Source of the DNA: Fulvimarina sp.
Lineage (GTDB): Bacteria > Pseudomonadota > Alphaproteobacteria > Rhizobiales > Rhizobiaceae
Reading direction: 5' to 3'
Assembly (NCBI GenBank): GCA_002700095.1
Contig: PACL01000057.1
Coordinates: 119,120 to 151,625 of the forward strand
DNA length: 32,506 nt
Below are positions 15,207-22,629 of this stretch, piece by piece. Position numbers and translations under genes: made by a program. Positions within the stretch are counted from its first letter, which is position 1, and each line of letters starts with the position of its first letter. The notes under the pieces are model-generated. The model searched no databases, had not been told where the DNA came from, and was given only the letters and a program-made list of their open reading frames with translations.

Positions 15207-16207
15207 CAGCGCGGCTCCCCGAAGGCGAGGACCGGCTTGATCGTCTCGCCGGCGGCGAAGCGGGCGAATTTCTCCGGCAGGGCCTCGAGCCCGAAGGCAT
15301 CGTCGACGAGGCGGCGATAGCGCTCCTTGTTGGCGCGCAGGAGCTCGATGTTGGGTTGGAAGTCGGACTTCGGGAAATAGAAGGTCCGCAGCATCGCGAA
15401 ATCCTTTCGCCTGAAGATCTTGTCCTCGGTGATGGTCCAGGGGGCGGCATTCTCGCCGACGAGCACGATCACCCCTTTCGGCAGGACGAGCTCGATCGCG
15501 AGGTTGCGCGCGGCATGGGCGCCCGAGCATTCGACGATCAGCGAGAAGCGCTTCTCCCGGCTGCCGACGGGATGCGGGATAGCGCCGAAATCCTCCGCGA
15601 TGGCGAGCCGCGCCGGGTTCGGATCGGAGACGTGGACCGCCTCGTATCCGAGCGCCTTCAGCGCCAGGACGACGCCGAGGCCGACAGGTCCGGCGCCGGT
15701 AACGAGGACGGGCCGGCCGGCGTACCGCGGCAGGAAGCGCTCGGCCTCCCTGACCGCATGGGCGGAGGTGCCTATAGTGTCGAGGAGCAGGGGCCCGAGA
15801 TCGTCGTCGATATCGTCTGGCACCGGCAGCAGGCAGTTGTCGGGCACGGCGACGAACTCGCAGTAGCCGCCGTCGCGGTTCCAGCCGATCAGCGAGGAGA
15901 CCTCGATGCACATCTGGGTGTTGCCGGCCGCGCAGGCCTCGCAGTGCCCGCAATGAAGCGGGATGTAGACGGCGCAGCGCTGGCCGTCCAAGGGGTGGCC
16001 CGGCTGTTCGACCCGCCCGAAGATCTCGTGGCCGGCGATGAACTCCGCGCCCTTGTGCCAGAGCTTGAAGTCGGAGCCGCACAGCGCCGTCCGCAGCACG
16101 CGCAGGAGCGCTTCCCCGGGGCCGGGCTTCGGCATTGCGACGGTTCGGATGGCGATGGTGTCGTCGCCGGTAAAGTCGGCGGCGCGCATCTGGTCGTTGG
16201 TGTGCAT
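15206..16207 (-). CDS. Zinc-dependent medium-chain alcohol/polyol dehydrogenase
   Basis: A 333-residue MDR dehydrogenase. Catalytic zinc ligands are Cys43 (LCGSD) and His60-Glu61 (AGHE). The structural zinc cysteines are Cys86, Cys89, Cys92 and Cys100 in the usual CxxCxxC-x7-C spacing. The cofactor loop is GAGPVG (171-176). It resembles sorbitol, threonine or L-idonate dehydrogenases and should interconvert a hydroxyl and a keto group on a sugar or polyol. It is embedded between an ABC permease (5 bp away) and the ABC ATPase (1-nt overlap), so it is an integral part of the uptake operon. With the SDR at 17917 it gives module B two oxidoreductases and no isomerase. An alternative start at Met7 is possible. 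Confidence 0.9.
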   Translation of the reverse strand: MHTNDQMRAADFTGDDTIAIRTVAMPKPGPGEALLRVLRTALCGSDFKLWHKGAEFIAGHEIFGRVEQPGHPLDGQRCAVYIPLHCGHCEACAAGNTQMCIEVSSLIGWNRDGGYCEFVAVPDNCLLPVPDDIDDDLGPLLLDTIGTSAHAVREAERFLPRYAGRPVLVTGAGPVGLGVVLALKALGYEAVHVSDPNPARLAIAEDFGAIPHPVGSREKRFSLIVECSGAHAARNLAIELVLPKGVIVLVGENAAPWTITEDKIFRRKDFAMLRTFYFPKSDFQPNIELLRANKERYRRLVDDAFGLEALPEKFARFAAGETIKPVLAFGEPR

Positions 16208-16212
16208 CGATG

Positions 16213-17046
16213 TCAGCCTTTTACGGCACCGAGCGTCAGGCCGGAGATCAGCCAGCGCTGGACGACGAGGGCGAGGGCGAGGGGCGGAAGCGCGATCAGG
16301 GTGGCGGCGGCCATCAGTCCGCCCCAGTTGGTCGAGCCTTCCCCGATGAAGTTGAAGGAGGCGGCGATCAGCGTCTTGGTGTCGGAGTTCGACAGGACCA
16401 GCGCGAAGAGGAAGTAGTTCCAGGAAAAGACGAAGGCGAGGATCGAGGAAACCGCCAGCCCCGACACCACCAGCGGCAGGGCGATGCGCCAGAAGATGCG
16501 GACCGGCGAGCAGCCGTCGACCTGCGCGGCCTCGAAGACGCTTCGCGGAATGTTGTCGAAGAACGGCAGCAGCACCCAGATGACGATCGGCATGGTGATC
16601 ACCGCATGGGTCAGGATCAGCGCGCCATAGGTGCCGATCATGTCGACCTGCCGGAACATCACGTACCAGGGCAAGAGGAACAGGGTGCCGGGCGCCATGC
16701 GGGCGAGCAGCGTGACGATCGCCGGCCAGGTGATCCGCGTCCAGGAGACGACGAAGGCGGCCGGCGCGCCGAGAAGTATGCCGAGCGCCGTCGAGCCGAT
16801 CGTGACGATGAGCGAATTGATCCCGAACTGCAGGAAGGGCGTCGTTTCGGAGAGCGAACGGTAGTTGTCCAGCGTCGGCGAGAAGAAGATCGTCGGCGGA
16901 TAGGCCGTGACCTCGTAGCTCTCCTTGAAGGACGACAGCACCATCCAGGCGACCGGCGCCAGTACGGCGATTCCGGCCGCCACCAGCAGCACGACGTCGA
17001 GGATGGCGATCAGCCGGTCGGATGGGCGGTTGGCGAGCGATGACAT
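16213..17046 (-). CDS. Sugar ABC transporter permease, MalG-like (CUT1)
   Basis: A 277-residue inner-membrane permease with about six transmembrane segments. The first lies near residues 15-40. The EAA loop facing the ATPase is visible as SVFEAAQVDGCSPVRIFWRIALPL, followed by two further membrane segments. The family length (270-290) and the late EAA loop identify the MalG partner. I chose the ATG at 17046, 4 bp after the MalF-like gene. A TTG at 17061 would overlap that gene and lacks a ribosome site. It partners with 17051-17911 and the ATPase at 14136. Confidence 0.93.
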   Translation of the reverse strand: MSSLANRPSDRLIAILDVVLLVAAGIAVLAPVAWMVLSSFKESYEVTAYPPTIFFSPTLDNYRSLSETTPFLQFGINSLIVTIGSTALGILLGAPAAFVVSWTRITWPAIVTLLARMAPGTLFLLPWYVMFRQVDMIGTYGALILTHAVITMPIVIWVLLPFFDNIPRSVFEAAQVDGCSPVRIFWRIALPLVVSGLAVSSILAFVFSWNYFLFALVLSNSDTKTLIAASFNFIGEGSTNWGGLMAAATLIALPPLALALVVQRWLISGLTLGAVKG

Positions 17047-17050
17047 GGCG

Positions 17051-17911
17051 TTACCAGGCAACGGCGTGACGGAGGCGGTTGAGGACGAGGGTGACGCCGA
17101 GGACGATGATCGACAACGTCACCATCAGGGCGCTGGCATAGCCGAGCTGAAAGAACTCGAAGCCGGTGCGGAAGCCGTAGATGTTGAGCGTCAGCGATGC
17201 GTTGGCGGGGCCGCCCTGGGTGGTGATGTAGATGAGGTCGAAGAAGCGCAGGAGATCGACCGAGCGCAGCACCATGGCGGTGACCAGCGTCGGCAGGAGC
17301 AGCGGCAGGGTGATGCGCCAGAAGCGCTTCCAGCCTGACGCGCCGTCGATCTCGGCGGCCTCGTAGACCGACGGCGGCAGCGACTGCAGGCCGCCGAGGA
17401 CGATCAGTGCGACGTAGGGGCTCCACTGCCAGGTATCGATCAGCGCCAGGGTCGGCACGACCCATTGCGGCGAGGCAAGCCATTCGGACGGCGGCAGGCC
17501 GAAAGAGGTCAGGATGTAGTTGGCGGCGCCCAGCGAGGGATCGAGGATGACCAGCCACATCATGCCTGCGACGACCGGGGGCATCATGAAGGGCGAGATG
17601 AACAGCGAGCGCACGAAGCCCGGCAGGCGCTTGGCCCGAAACAGCATGAGGGCGAGGGCAGTCCCGAAGATCAGCTGCAGCACCAGGGACAGGATGTAGA
17701 GGTAGAAGGTGACGACGACGCCGTTCCAGAAATTCTCGTCGCTCACCATCCGGACGTAGTTGCCGGCCCCGACGAAGCTCGTCGCGCCGGTGGCGCTGAA
17801 CGCCACCAGGCTGAGATACAGCGTGTAGACGACCGGAAAGGCGATCATCGCCACGGTGAAGACGACGGCCGGCGCTCCGAGCGCGGCCAGTTGACCCTTG
17901 GCTGTCTGCAT
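17051..17911 (-). CDS. Sugar ABC transporter permease, MalF-like (CUT1)
   Basis: A 286-residue permease with an N-terminal transmembrane segment (about 12-35) and the EAA loop SVYEAAEIDGASGWKRFWRITLPLLLPT, which contacts the ATPase, in the last third. The loop containing DLIYITTQGGPANASLTLNIYGFRTGFEF is typical of MalF/UgpA-type CUT1 permeases. The ATG at 17911 follows the SDR stop codon by 5 bp. It forms a heterodimer with the MalG-like permease. The family imports mono- and oligosaccharides, glycosides and glycerol phosphates, including sulfoquinovosyl glycerol in Agrobacterium. Confidence 0.93.
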   Translation of the reverse strand: MQTAKGQLAALGAPAVVFTVAMIAFPVVYTLYLSLVAFSATGATSFVGAGNYVRMVSDENFWNGVVVTFYLYILSLVLQLIFGTALALMLFRAKRLPGFVRSLFISPFMMPPVVAGMMWLVILDPSLGAANYILTSFGLPPSEWLASPQWVVPTLALIDTWQWSPYVALIVLGGLQSLPPSVYEAAEIDGASGWKRFWRITLPLLLPTLVTAMVLRSVDLLRFFDLIYITTQGGPANASLTLNIYGFRTGFEFFQLGYASALMVTLSIIVLGVTLVLNRLRHAVAW

Positions 17912-17916
17912 CGTCC

Positions 17917-18642
17917 CTATCCTGCGAGAAAGCCGCCGTCGACGGTGTAGACCGCCCCGGTCACGTAGGAGGCGGCCGGCATCGCCAGGAAGGCGACCGC
18001 CCCGGCGACGTCCTCGGGCTGGCCCCAGCGCTTGAAGGCCGTGCGGTCGGCGATCTTGCGGTAATGGGCCGCGTCCTTGCGCCCCTCGGCGTTGATGTTC
18101 GTCTCGATGAAGCCCGGCGCGACGGCGTTGACGCGGATGCCCTCGTCCGCCCATGCCAGCGCCAGGGAGCGGGTCAGCATCACGACGCCGCCCTTCGAGG
18201 CGCAGTATCCCGGTAGCCGGGGCAGGGCCGCGAAGGCGTTCATGGAGGCGATGTTGACGATCGAGCCTCGTCGCTCGGCGAGTCCCGGCCGGAAGGCGAG
18301 GCAGGTGGCCATGGTGCCGACGAGATTGACCTCGATCACCCGGCGGAAGACGTCGAGTTCGTATTCCTCGTCGCGTCTCAGGATGCCGGCGCAGTTGACC
18401 AAGAGGTCGACCGGGCCGACGGCCGCCGCATAGGCGTCGACGGCAGCCTTGTCGGTGACGTCGAGGACATCGAGCCGGGTTCCCTCCGGGGCATCGCAGC
18501 CGGCGATCTCGGCCTCGCCGACGCCGGTTGCCCGGAGTTCGCAGCCGAGCGCGCCGAGCTGGCGGAGGATCGCGAGCCCGATCCCGCCGGCACCGCCGAT
18601 GACGGCGGCCCGGAAGCCGGGCGCAAGGGCGAAGTTGTTCAT
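17917..18642 (-). CDS. Short-chain dehydrogenase/reductase (SDR) in the module B transport operon
   Basis: A 241-residue classical SDR. It has the cofactor loop GGAGGIG (16-22), VNCAG (82-86), catalytic Ser133 in NIASM, YCASK (Tyr146, Lys150) and the C-terminal TGAVYTVDGGFLAG. It lies directly after the binding-protein gene and 5 bp before the MalF-like permease. It may oxidise the imported sugar (a sugar 1- or 3-dehydrogenase) or reduce a keto sugar made by the zinc dehydrogenase. In the sulfo-Entner-Doudoroff pathway an SDR oxidises sulfoquinovose to its lactone, but no lactonase gene is visible here. The start ATG at 18642 lacks a strong ribosome site. Confidence 0.9.
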   Translation of the reverse strand: MNNFALAPGFRAAVIGGAGGIGLAILRQLGALGCELRATGVGEAEIAGCDAPEGTRLDVLDVTDKAAVDAYAAAVGPVDLLVNCAGILRRDEEYELDVFRRVIEVNLVGTMATCLAFRPGLAERRGSIVNIASMNAFAALPRLPGYCASKGGVVMLTRSLALAWADEGIRVNAVAPGFIETNINAEGRKDAAHYRKIADRTAFKRWGQPEDVAGAVAFLAMPAASYVTGAVYTVDGGFLAG

Positions 18643-18670
18643 GCCGGACGGTCCGCGAGCTGGGAAGGGA

Positions 18671-18733
18671 CGTGCCCGGCGGCGCGCCGGACACGGGATG
18701 AGGCAGGCGGACGCCGCGGGACGAAGCGGTCCC
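18671..18733 (-). repeat. Tandem hairpins after the CUT1 binding-protein gene
   Basis: The first repeat is CGTG-C-CCGGCG / CGCCGG-A-CACG (18671-18695; 10 pairs, one mismatch, 3-nt loop). The second is GGGAC / GTCCC (18718-18733). They occupy the 111-bp gap between the binding-protein stop and the SDR start. This is a typical place for mRNA-stabilising or partial-termination hairpins that keep binding protein in excess. Confidence 0.5.
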
Positions 18734-18753
18734 CCGGCGACCGATGGCGCCGA

Positions 18754-20058
18754 TTACTCACGGGCGATCAGCGCGTTCAGGGCTTCGTCGGCGGCGGCGC
18801 AGGCGGTATCCACGTCGGCCTCACCGAGCAGGATCTGGTCGACGGCCTGGCCGATATATTCGCGCGATTCCGGGTTCTGGACGATCGGGAAGCCGACCTC
18901 CGAGGTGCCGGTCGTGGCGAGCTCGTCGAGCGTCTTCTGCCACTGCTGGCGCAGCGGCTGCTCTTCGAGCCAGGCCTTGTAGTCCGGATCCTGCGAAACC
19001 GCCTGGCGCGGCGGCGCAATCCCCTCGAGGGCGAGCTTGGCCTGCATCTTCGGGCTCGTCGCCCACTGCACGAAATACCAGGCCGCATCCTTGTTCTCGG
19101 AGAAGGCCGAGATCGTCAGCGCCCAGCCGATGGTGGTGGGAACCGAGCCGCCGTCGCCCTTCGGCAGCGGCACGATCGCCGTGTCCTTCAGTCGATCGCC
19201 GCCTTCCATCACCGAGGGAAACTCGTTGGACGACTGGAAGCTCATGGCGGAGCGGCCGGCGCGATAGAGCGAGGTCAGCTGGTAGAAGGAATAGTTGACG
19301 GCGCCCGGAGGGCCGTAATCCTTCAGGAGATTCGCATAGGTCTCAAGCGCCGCCTTGCCCTCGGCGGAGCACAGGTTCGACTTGCCGTCCTTCATGTACG
19401 CCCCGCCCATGTTGTGCAGGAAATTCGAGAAGGTGTAGGGCAGGGCCGGCTTCAGGCCGCGCGAGGCGAAGGGGGTGATCGAGGAATCGCAGTCCTTGAT
19501 CGTCTTGGCCGCGGCCTCGATCTCGGCGATCGTCTGGGGCGGCTCAACGTTGCACTTTTCGAAGATGTCGGTCCGGTAGTAGAGGACCGGTCCCTCGATG
19601 TTGAGGGGAATGCCGGTCAGGACGCCGTCGAACTTCGCCGCGTCGATCAGGGCCTTGCCGAGACCGTCGAAATCATAGTCGGCCGCGACGCTGCCGGTGG
19701 TGAAGGGCGCAAGATCAGCATACCAGCCGGCGGCGGCATATTGCATCCCCTCGCGGGACGGCAGCGTCATGAAGACGTCGACCTCGTCCGAGCGCGCGTT
19801 GAGGACGGTGAGCAGACGCTGGCGCATCTGCTGTTCCTGGTAGCTGTCGACCTTGAGGTCGATGCCGGTCAGCGCCTTGAACTCGTCCTGATGCTTCAGG
19901 ATCGCGGTGGCGACCGGATTGTTGTTGGCGAGGAAGGTGATGGTCTCGCCTTCATGCGCCTTCCAGTCGAAGTTCTGCGCGGACGCGGCTCCGATCGTCG
20001 TGGACGCCGCCAGCGCGGCGACGATGCAGCCGATTGCGTTGCGTGTGCGTGATGCCAT
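18754..20058 (-). CDS. Sugar ABC transporter, periplasmic binding protein (CUT1, family 1)
   Basis: A 434-residue extracellular solute-binding protein of the MalE class. The signal peptide has cleavage after ASA (25-27), with the mature protein starting QNFDWKAHEGETITFLANN. Later segments follow the family (FEKCNVEPPQTIAEIEAAAK, GWALTISAFSENKDAAWYFVQWATS). Cysteines near the middle could form a disulfide. I chose the ATG at 20058, which has GGGAGGAAACC just upstream; an upstream TTG at 20076 lies before that site. First gene of the nine-gene module B operon, with a LacI-type operator 62 nt upstream. The ligand is unknown. SmoF-type sulfoquinovosyl-glycerol binders belong to this same broad family, but I cannot assign the specificity by eye. 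Confidence 0.94.
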   Translation of the reverse strand: MASRTRNAIGCIVAALAASTTIGAASAQNFDWKAHEGETITFLANNNPVATAILKHQDEFKALTGIDLKVDSYQEQQMRQRLLTVLNARSDEVDVFMTLPSREGMQYAAAGWYADLAPFTTGSVAADYDFDGLGKALIDAAKFDGVLTGIPLNIEGPVLYYRTDIFEKCNVEPPQTIAEIEAAAKTIKDCDSSITPFASRGLKPALPYTFSNFLHNMGGAYMKDGKSNLCSAEGKAALETYANLLKDYGPPGAVNYSFYQLTSLYRAGRSAMSFQSSNEFPSVMEGGDRLKDTAIVPLPKGDGGSVPTTIGWALTISAFSENKDAAWYFVQWATSPKMQAKLALEGIAPPRQAVSQDPDYKAWLEEQPLRQQWQKTLDELATTGTSEVGFPIVQNPESREYIGQAVDQILLGEADVDTACAAADEALNALIARE

Positions 20059-20120
20059 GGTTTCCTCCCGTTGCATCCACGGCTCCCGGGATCGTTTCCT
20101 CCTCGATCACGGTCGCCGCT

Positions 20121-20134
20121 TGTAACCGGTTACA
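20121..20134. promoter_or_regulatory. LacI-type operator of the module B operon
   Basis: TGTAACCGGTTACA, a perfect 14-bp palindrome with the central CG typical of LacI-family operators. It lies between the binding-protein gene and the divergent LacI gene at 20276. It overlaps the predicted -10 box of the operon promoter, consistent with repression. Confidence 0.8.
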
Positions 20135-20160
20135 TACTCCCGCCGCGAAGCCCCCGTCAA
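20131..20160 (-). promoter_or_regulatory. Candidate promoter of the module B operon
   Basis: On the minus strand, TTGACG (20160-20155), an 18-nt spacer and TATGTA (20136-20131), immediately before and overlapping the operator palindrome. About 73 nt separate it from the binding-protein start. Confidence 0.5.
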
Positions 20161-20275
20161 CGCAGTGCGCGCTGTTCTGCGCAGAAAACGTCGCTGCACT
20201 GCGTCATAAGTACATCTTGCACGGCGTGGTGGAGTTCGCTTATTCGAACCGGATCAAGGGAATGCATCGCGGCTC

Positions 20276-21331
20276 ATGAAAACGGTTTCTTCGGCTCTCG
20301 ACCCAACGACCCGCCGGGCGCGCGGCATCGGCATCCGCGCCGTCGCCAAGCAGGCGGGCGTCTCGACGGCGACCGTGTCGCGGTTTCTCAACCGTCCCGA
20401 ATCCGTCAGCGCGGAACTCGGCCAGCGCATCCGGGCCATCGTCGACGAGGTGGGCTACATTCCCGACGCCTCGGCGCGGGCCCTGTCGTCGCGGCGGACG
20501 CGCACCATCGGGGCGATCATCCCGACGATCGACAATGCGATGTTCGCGCAAGGCTTGCAGTCGCTGCAGCGCTATCTGTCGAGCCAGAACTACCTTCTCC
20601 TCCTGGCCACCAACGAATACGATCTCGACGTCGAACTCGCCCAGGCGCGCAATCTGGTCAGCCGGGGGATCGACGGGCTGCTCCTGCGCGGCGACGCCCA
20701 TCACGATGCCCTGCGCGATCTCCTGCAGGCCCAGGAGATCGATTTCGTCAATGTCGGCGTCTACGATCCGACCAGGCCCTATCCGAGCATCGGCGTCGAC
20801 AATGCCGGGGCAGGGCGCTGCATCGCCCGCCATCTCGTCGATCTCGGCCATCGCTCCATCGCCATCGTCGCGGCCATGCAGCGCAACAACGACCGCGCGC
20901 AGGCGCGTCTGCGCGGCATCACCGCGGTTCTGGCTGAGGTCGATGCCGTCCCGGGGCCGGAATGGCAGATCCAGGTCAACTACAAGCTCGACGAGGCGCG
21001 GCAGGCGGCCCGCACGCTCCTGCAGCGCGACGACCGGCCGACGGCGATCGTCTGCGGCAACGATGTCATCGCCTATGGGGTGATGCTGGAAGCCCAGAAG
21101 CTCGGCTTCGTCGTGCCGCAGGACCTGTCGGTGGTCGGCTTCGACGATCTCGAATGGAGCCGGCATCTGCAGCCGGCGCTGACGACGATCCACATGCCGA
21201 CCGACGAGATCTGGACGAGGGCCGGCGAATATCTGGTGCAGACGCTCGCCGGACATCCGGCGATGAAGCATCGCGAGATCGACTTCTCCCTCGTCGTCCG
21301 CGAATCCTCCGCAGCGCCGAAACCGGCCTGA
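20276..21331 (+). CDS. LacI-family transcriptional regulator (module B)
   Basis: A 351-residue regulator. The N-terminal helix-turn-helix (about 20-42, AVAKQAGVSTATVSRFLNRP) is followed by the hinge (about 60-78) and a periplasmic-binding-protein-like sugar domain (GAIIPTIDNAMFAQGL onward; SVVGFDDLEWSRHLQPALTTI near the end). It is divergent from the module B operon, with the palindrome TGTAACCGGTTACA between them, so it most likely represses that operon until its inducer appears. A second small inverted repeat, GTTCG-N6-CGAAC (20234-20249), lies just upstream of its own start and might serve autoregulation. The start ATG at 20276 lacks a strong ribosome site. An enolase-superfamily gene follows after 67 bp. 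Confidence 0.93.
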   Translation: MKTVSSALDPTTRRARGIGIRAVAKQAGVSTATVSRFLNRPESVSAELGQRIRAIVDEVGYIPDASARALSSRRTRTIGAIIPTIDNAMFAQGLQSLQRYLSSQNYLLLLATNEYDLDVELAQARNLVSRGIDGLLLRGDAHHDALRDLLQAQEIDFVNVGVYDPTRPYPSIGVDNAGAGRCIARHLVDLGHRSIAIVAAMQRNNDRAQARLRGITAVLAEVDAVPGPEWQIQVNYKLDEARQAARTLLQRDDRPTAIVCGNDVIAYGVMLEAQKLGFVVPQDLSVVGFDDLEWSRHLQPALTTIHMPTDEIWTRAGEYLVQTLAGHPAMKHREIDFSLVVRESSAAPKPA

Positions 21332-21398
21332 TTGTCTCCCGGCGCGGTGGGCCTAAAGGTTCCCTCGCTCGGCGCCGCACCTGACGAAGGATCCCCCG

Positions 21399-22541
21399 AT
21401 GTTCTCGCACCCCTTTTCCATTGCCCATGTCGAGCCTCTGGTCTTTCGGGTGCCGATCGAGACGCCGGTCGTGACGTCCTTCGGCGTGATGCGTGACAGG
21501 CCCGCTTTGTTCGTTCGCGTTGTCGGAACCGACGGAGCCGAGGGCTGGGGCGAAGTCTGGTGCAATTTTCCGGCGGTCGGCGCCGAGCACCGGGCGCGCC
21601 TGATCACCTCGGTGCTGGTACCGCTCGTGACGGGACGGGCCTTCGACGATCCCGCCGCGGCATTCGCGCATCTCAGCGAGGCGACGGCAGTCCTGGCGAT
21701 CCAGAGCGGCGAGCCGGGCCCGCTGGCGCAGGCGATCGCAGGCATCGACATCGCCATCTGGGACATGCTGGCGCGCCGGGCCGACGAGCCGCTGCACCGG
21801 TTCCTCGGCGGCGCGCACGTCTCGCGGGTCGGGGCCTATGCCAGCGGGCTCAACGCCGATGCGCCCGAACAGCTTGCGTCAGAGAAGGCCGAGGCGGGCT
21901 ATCGCCGGTTCAAGATCAAGGTCGGCTTCGGCGAGGCGCGAGACCGCCGCAATCTCGAGACGATGCGTGAGACCTTCGGCGACGATACCGATCTGATGGT
22001 CGACGCGAACCAGGCCTGGGACGCCGAGACCGCCATGCGCATGGGACGGGTGTTCGAGCCGCTTCGGCCGCGATGGCTGGAGGAACCGGTCCGGGCCGAC
22101 ACGTCCCTTGAGACATGGCGGTTGATTGCCGCCGGCTGCGGCGTTCCGCTCGCGAACGGCGAGAACCTCCGGGGTGCGGCATCCTTCGCGGCGATGGCGG
22201 AAAGCGGCGCCGTTCGTTACCTGCAGCCGGACATCGGCAAGTGGGGCGGGATTTCCGGTTGTCTGCCGGTCGCAAGAAACGCCCTCGCCAACGACGTCGT
22301 CTACTGCCCGCACTGGCTGGGCGGCGGCGTCGGGCTGATCGGCTCGCTGCACCTGCTCGCTGCCGTCGGCGGCGACGGGCTCCTGGAGGTCGACGCCAAC
22401 CCCAATCCCCTGCGGGAAGAGCTGATGATCGGCTTCCCGCCGGTGATCGACGGCGACATGCTTGTCCCGGACGGGGCAGGCCTCGGCGTCGCGCCCGATC
22501 TTGCCGCCCTGAAGCGGTATGCGGTGCCATTGCCGGCCTGA
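21399..22541 (+). CDS. Enolase-superfamily enzyme, mandelate racemase/sugar-acid dehydratase subgroup
   Basis: A 380-residue enzyme with the capping domain and TIM barrel of the mandelate racemase subgroup. The KxK base is Lys172-x-Lys174 (FKIKVG). Metal ligands are Asp202 (VDANQAW), Glu228 or Glu229 (LEEP) and Glu255 (NGEN). The opposite base is Asp278-His305 (QPDIGKWGG; PHWLGGG). Such enzymes abstract the alpha proton of a carboxylate and act as dehydratases of sugar acids, racemases or cycloisomerases. The setting between two LacI genes, near a second sugar-acid dehydratase, favours an aldonate or uronate-derived acid. Start: ATG at 21399 behind GAAGGA. I cannot assign the substrate. Confidence 0.9.
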   Translation: MFSHPFSIAHVEPLVFRVPIETPVVTSFGVMRDRPALFVRVVGTDGAEGWGEVWCNFPAVGAEHRARLITSVLVPLVTGRAFDDPAAAFAHLSEATAVLAIQSGEPGPLAQAIAGIDIAIWDMLARRADEPLHRFLGGAHVSRVGAYASGLNADAPEQLASEKAEAGYRRFKIKVGFGEARDRRNLETMRETFGDDTDLMVDANQAWDAETAMRMGRVFEPLRPRWLEEPVRADTSLETWRLIAAGCGVPLANGENLRGAASFAAMAESGAVRYLQPDIGKWGGISGCLPVARNALANDVVYCPHWLGGGVGLIGSLHLLAAVGGDGLLEVDANPNPLREELMIGFPPVIDGDMLVPDGAGLGVAPDLAALKRYAVPLPA

Positions 22542-22629
22542 AGCACCGTAACATTTTTGGCGCGAATCATGTGATGGTGGATGAAGGCGTCCGGACCGGG
22601 GCGTCCATCGACAGCGCTTGGGAGCAGGG

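Noticed and set aside
10596..20058. Sulfoquinovose monooxygenase (SMO-type) or sulfo-transketolase pathway in module B
   Set aside because: No flavin monooxygenase, flavin reductase or sulfoquinovosidase is encoded. The split transketolase lies in the separately regulated module A with a GlpK-like kinase.
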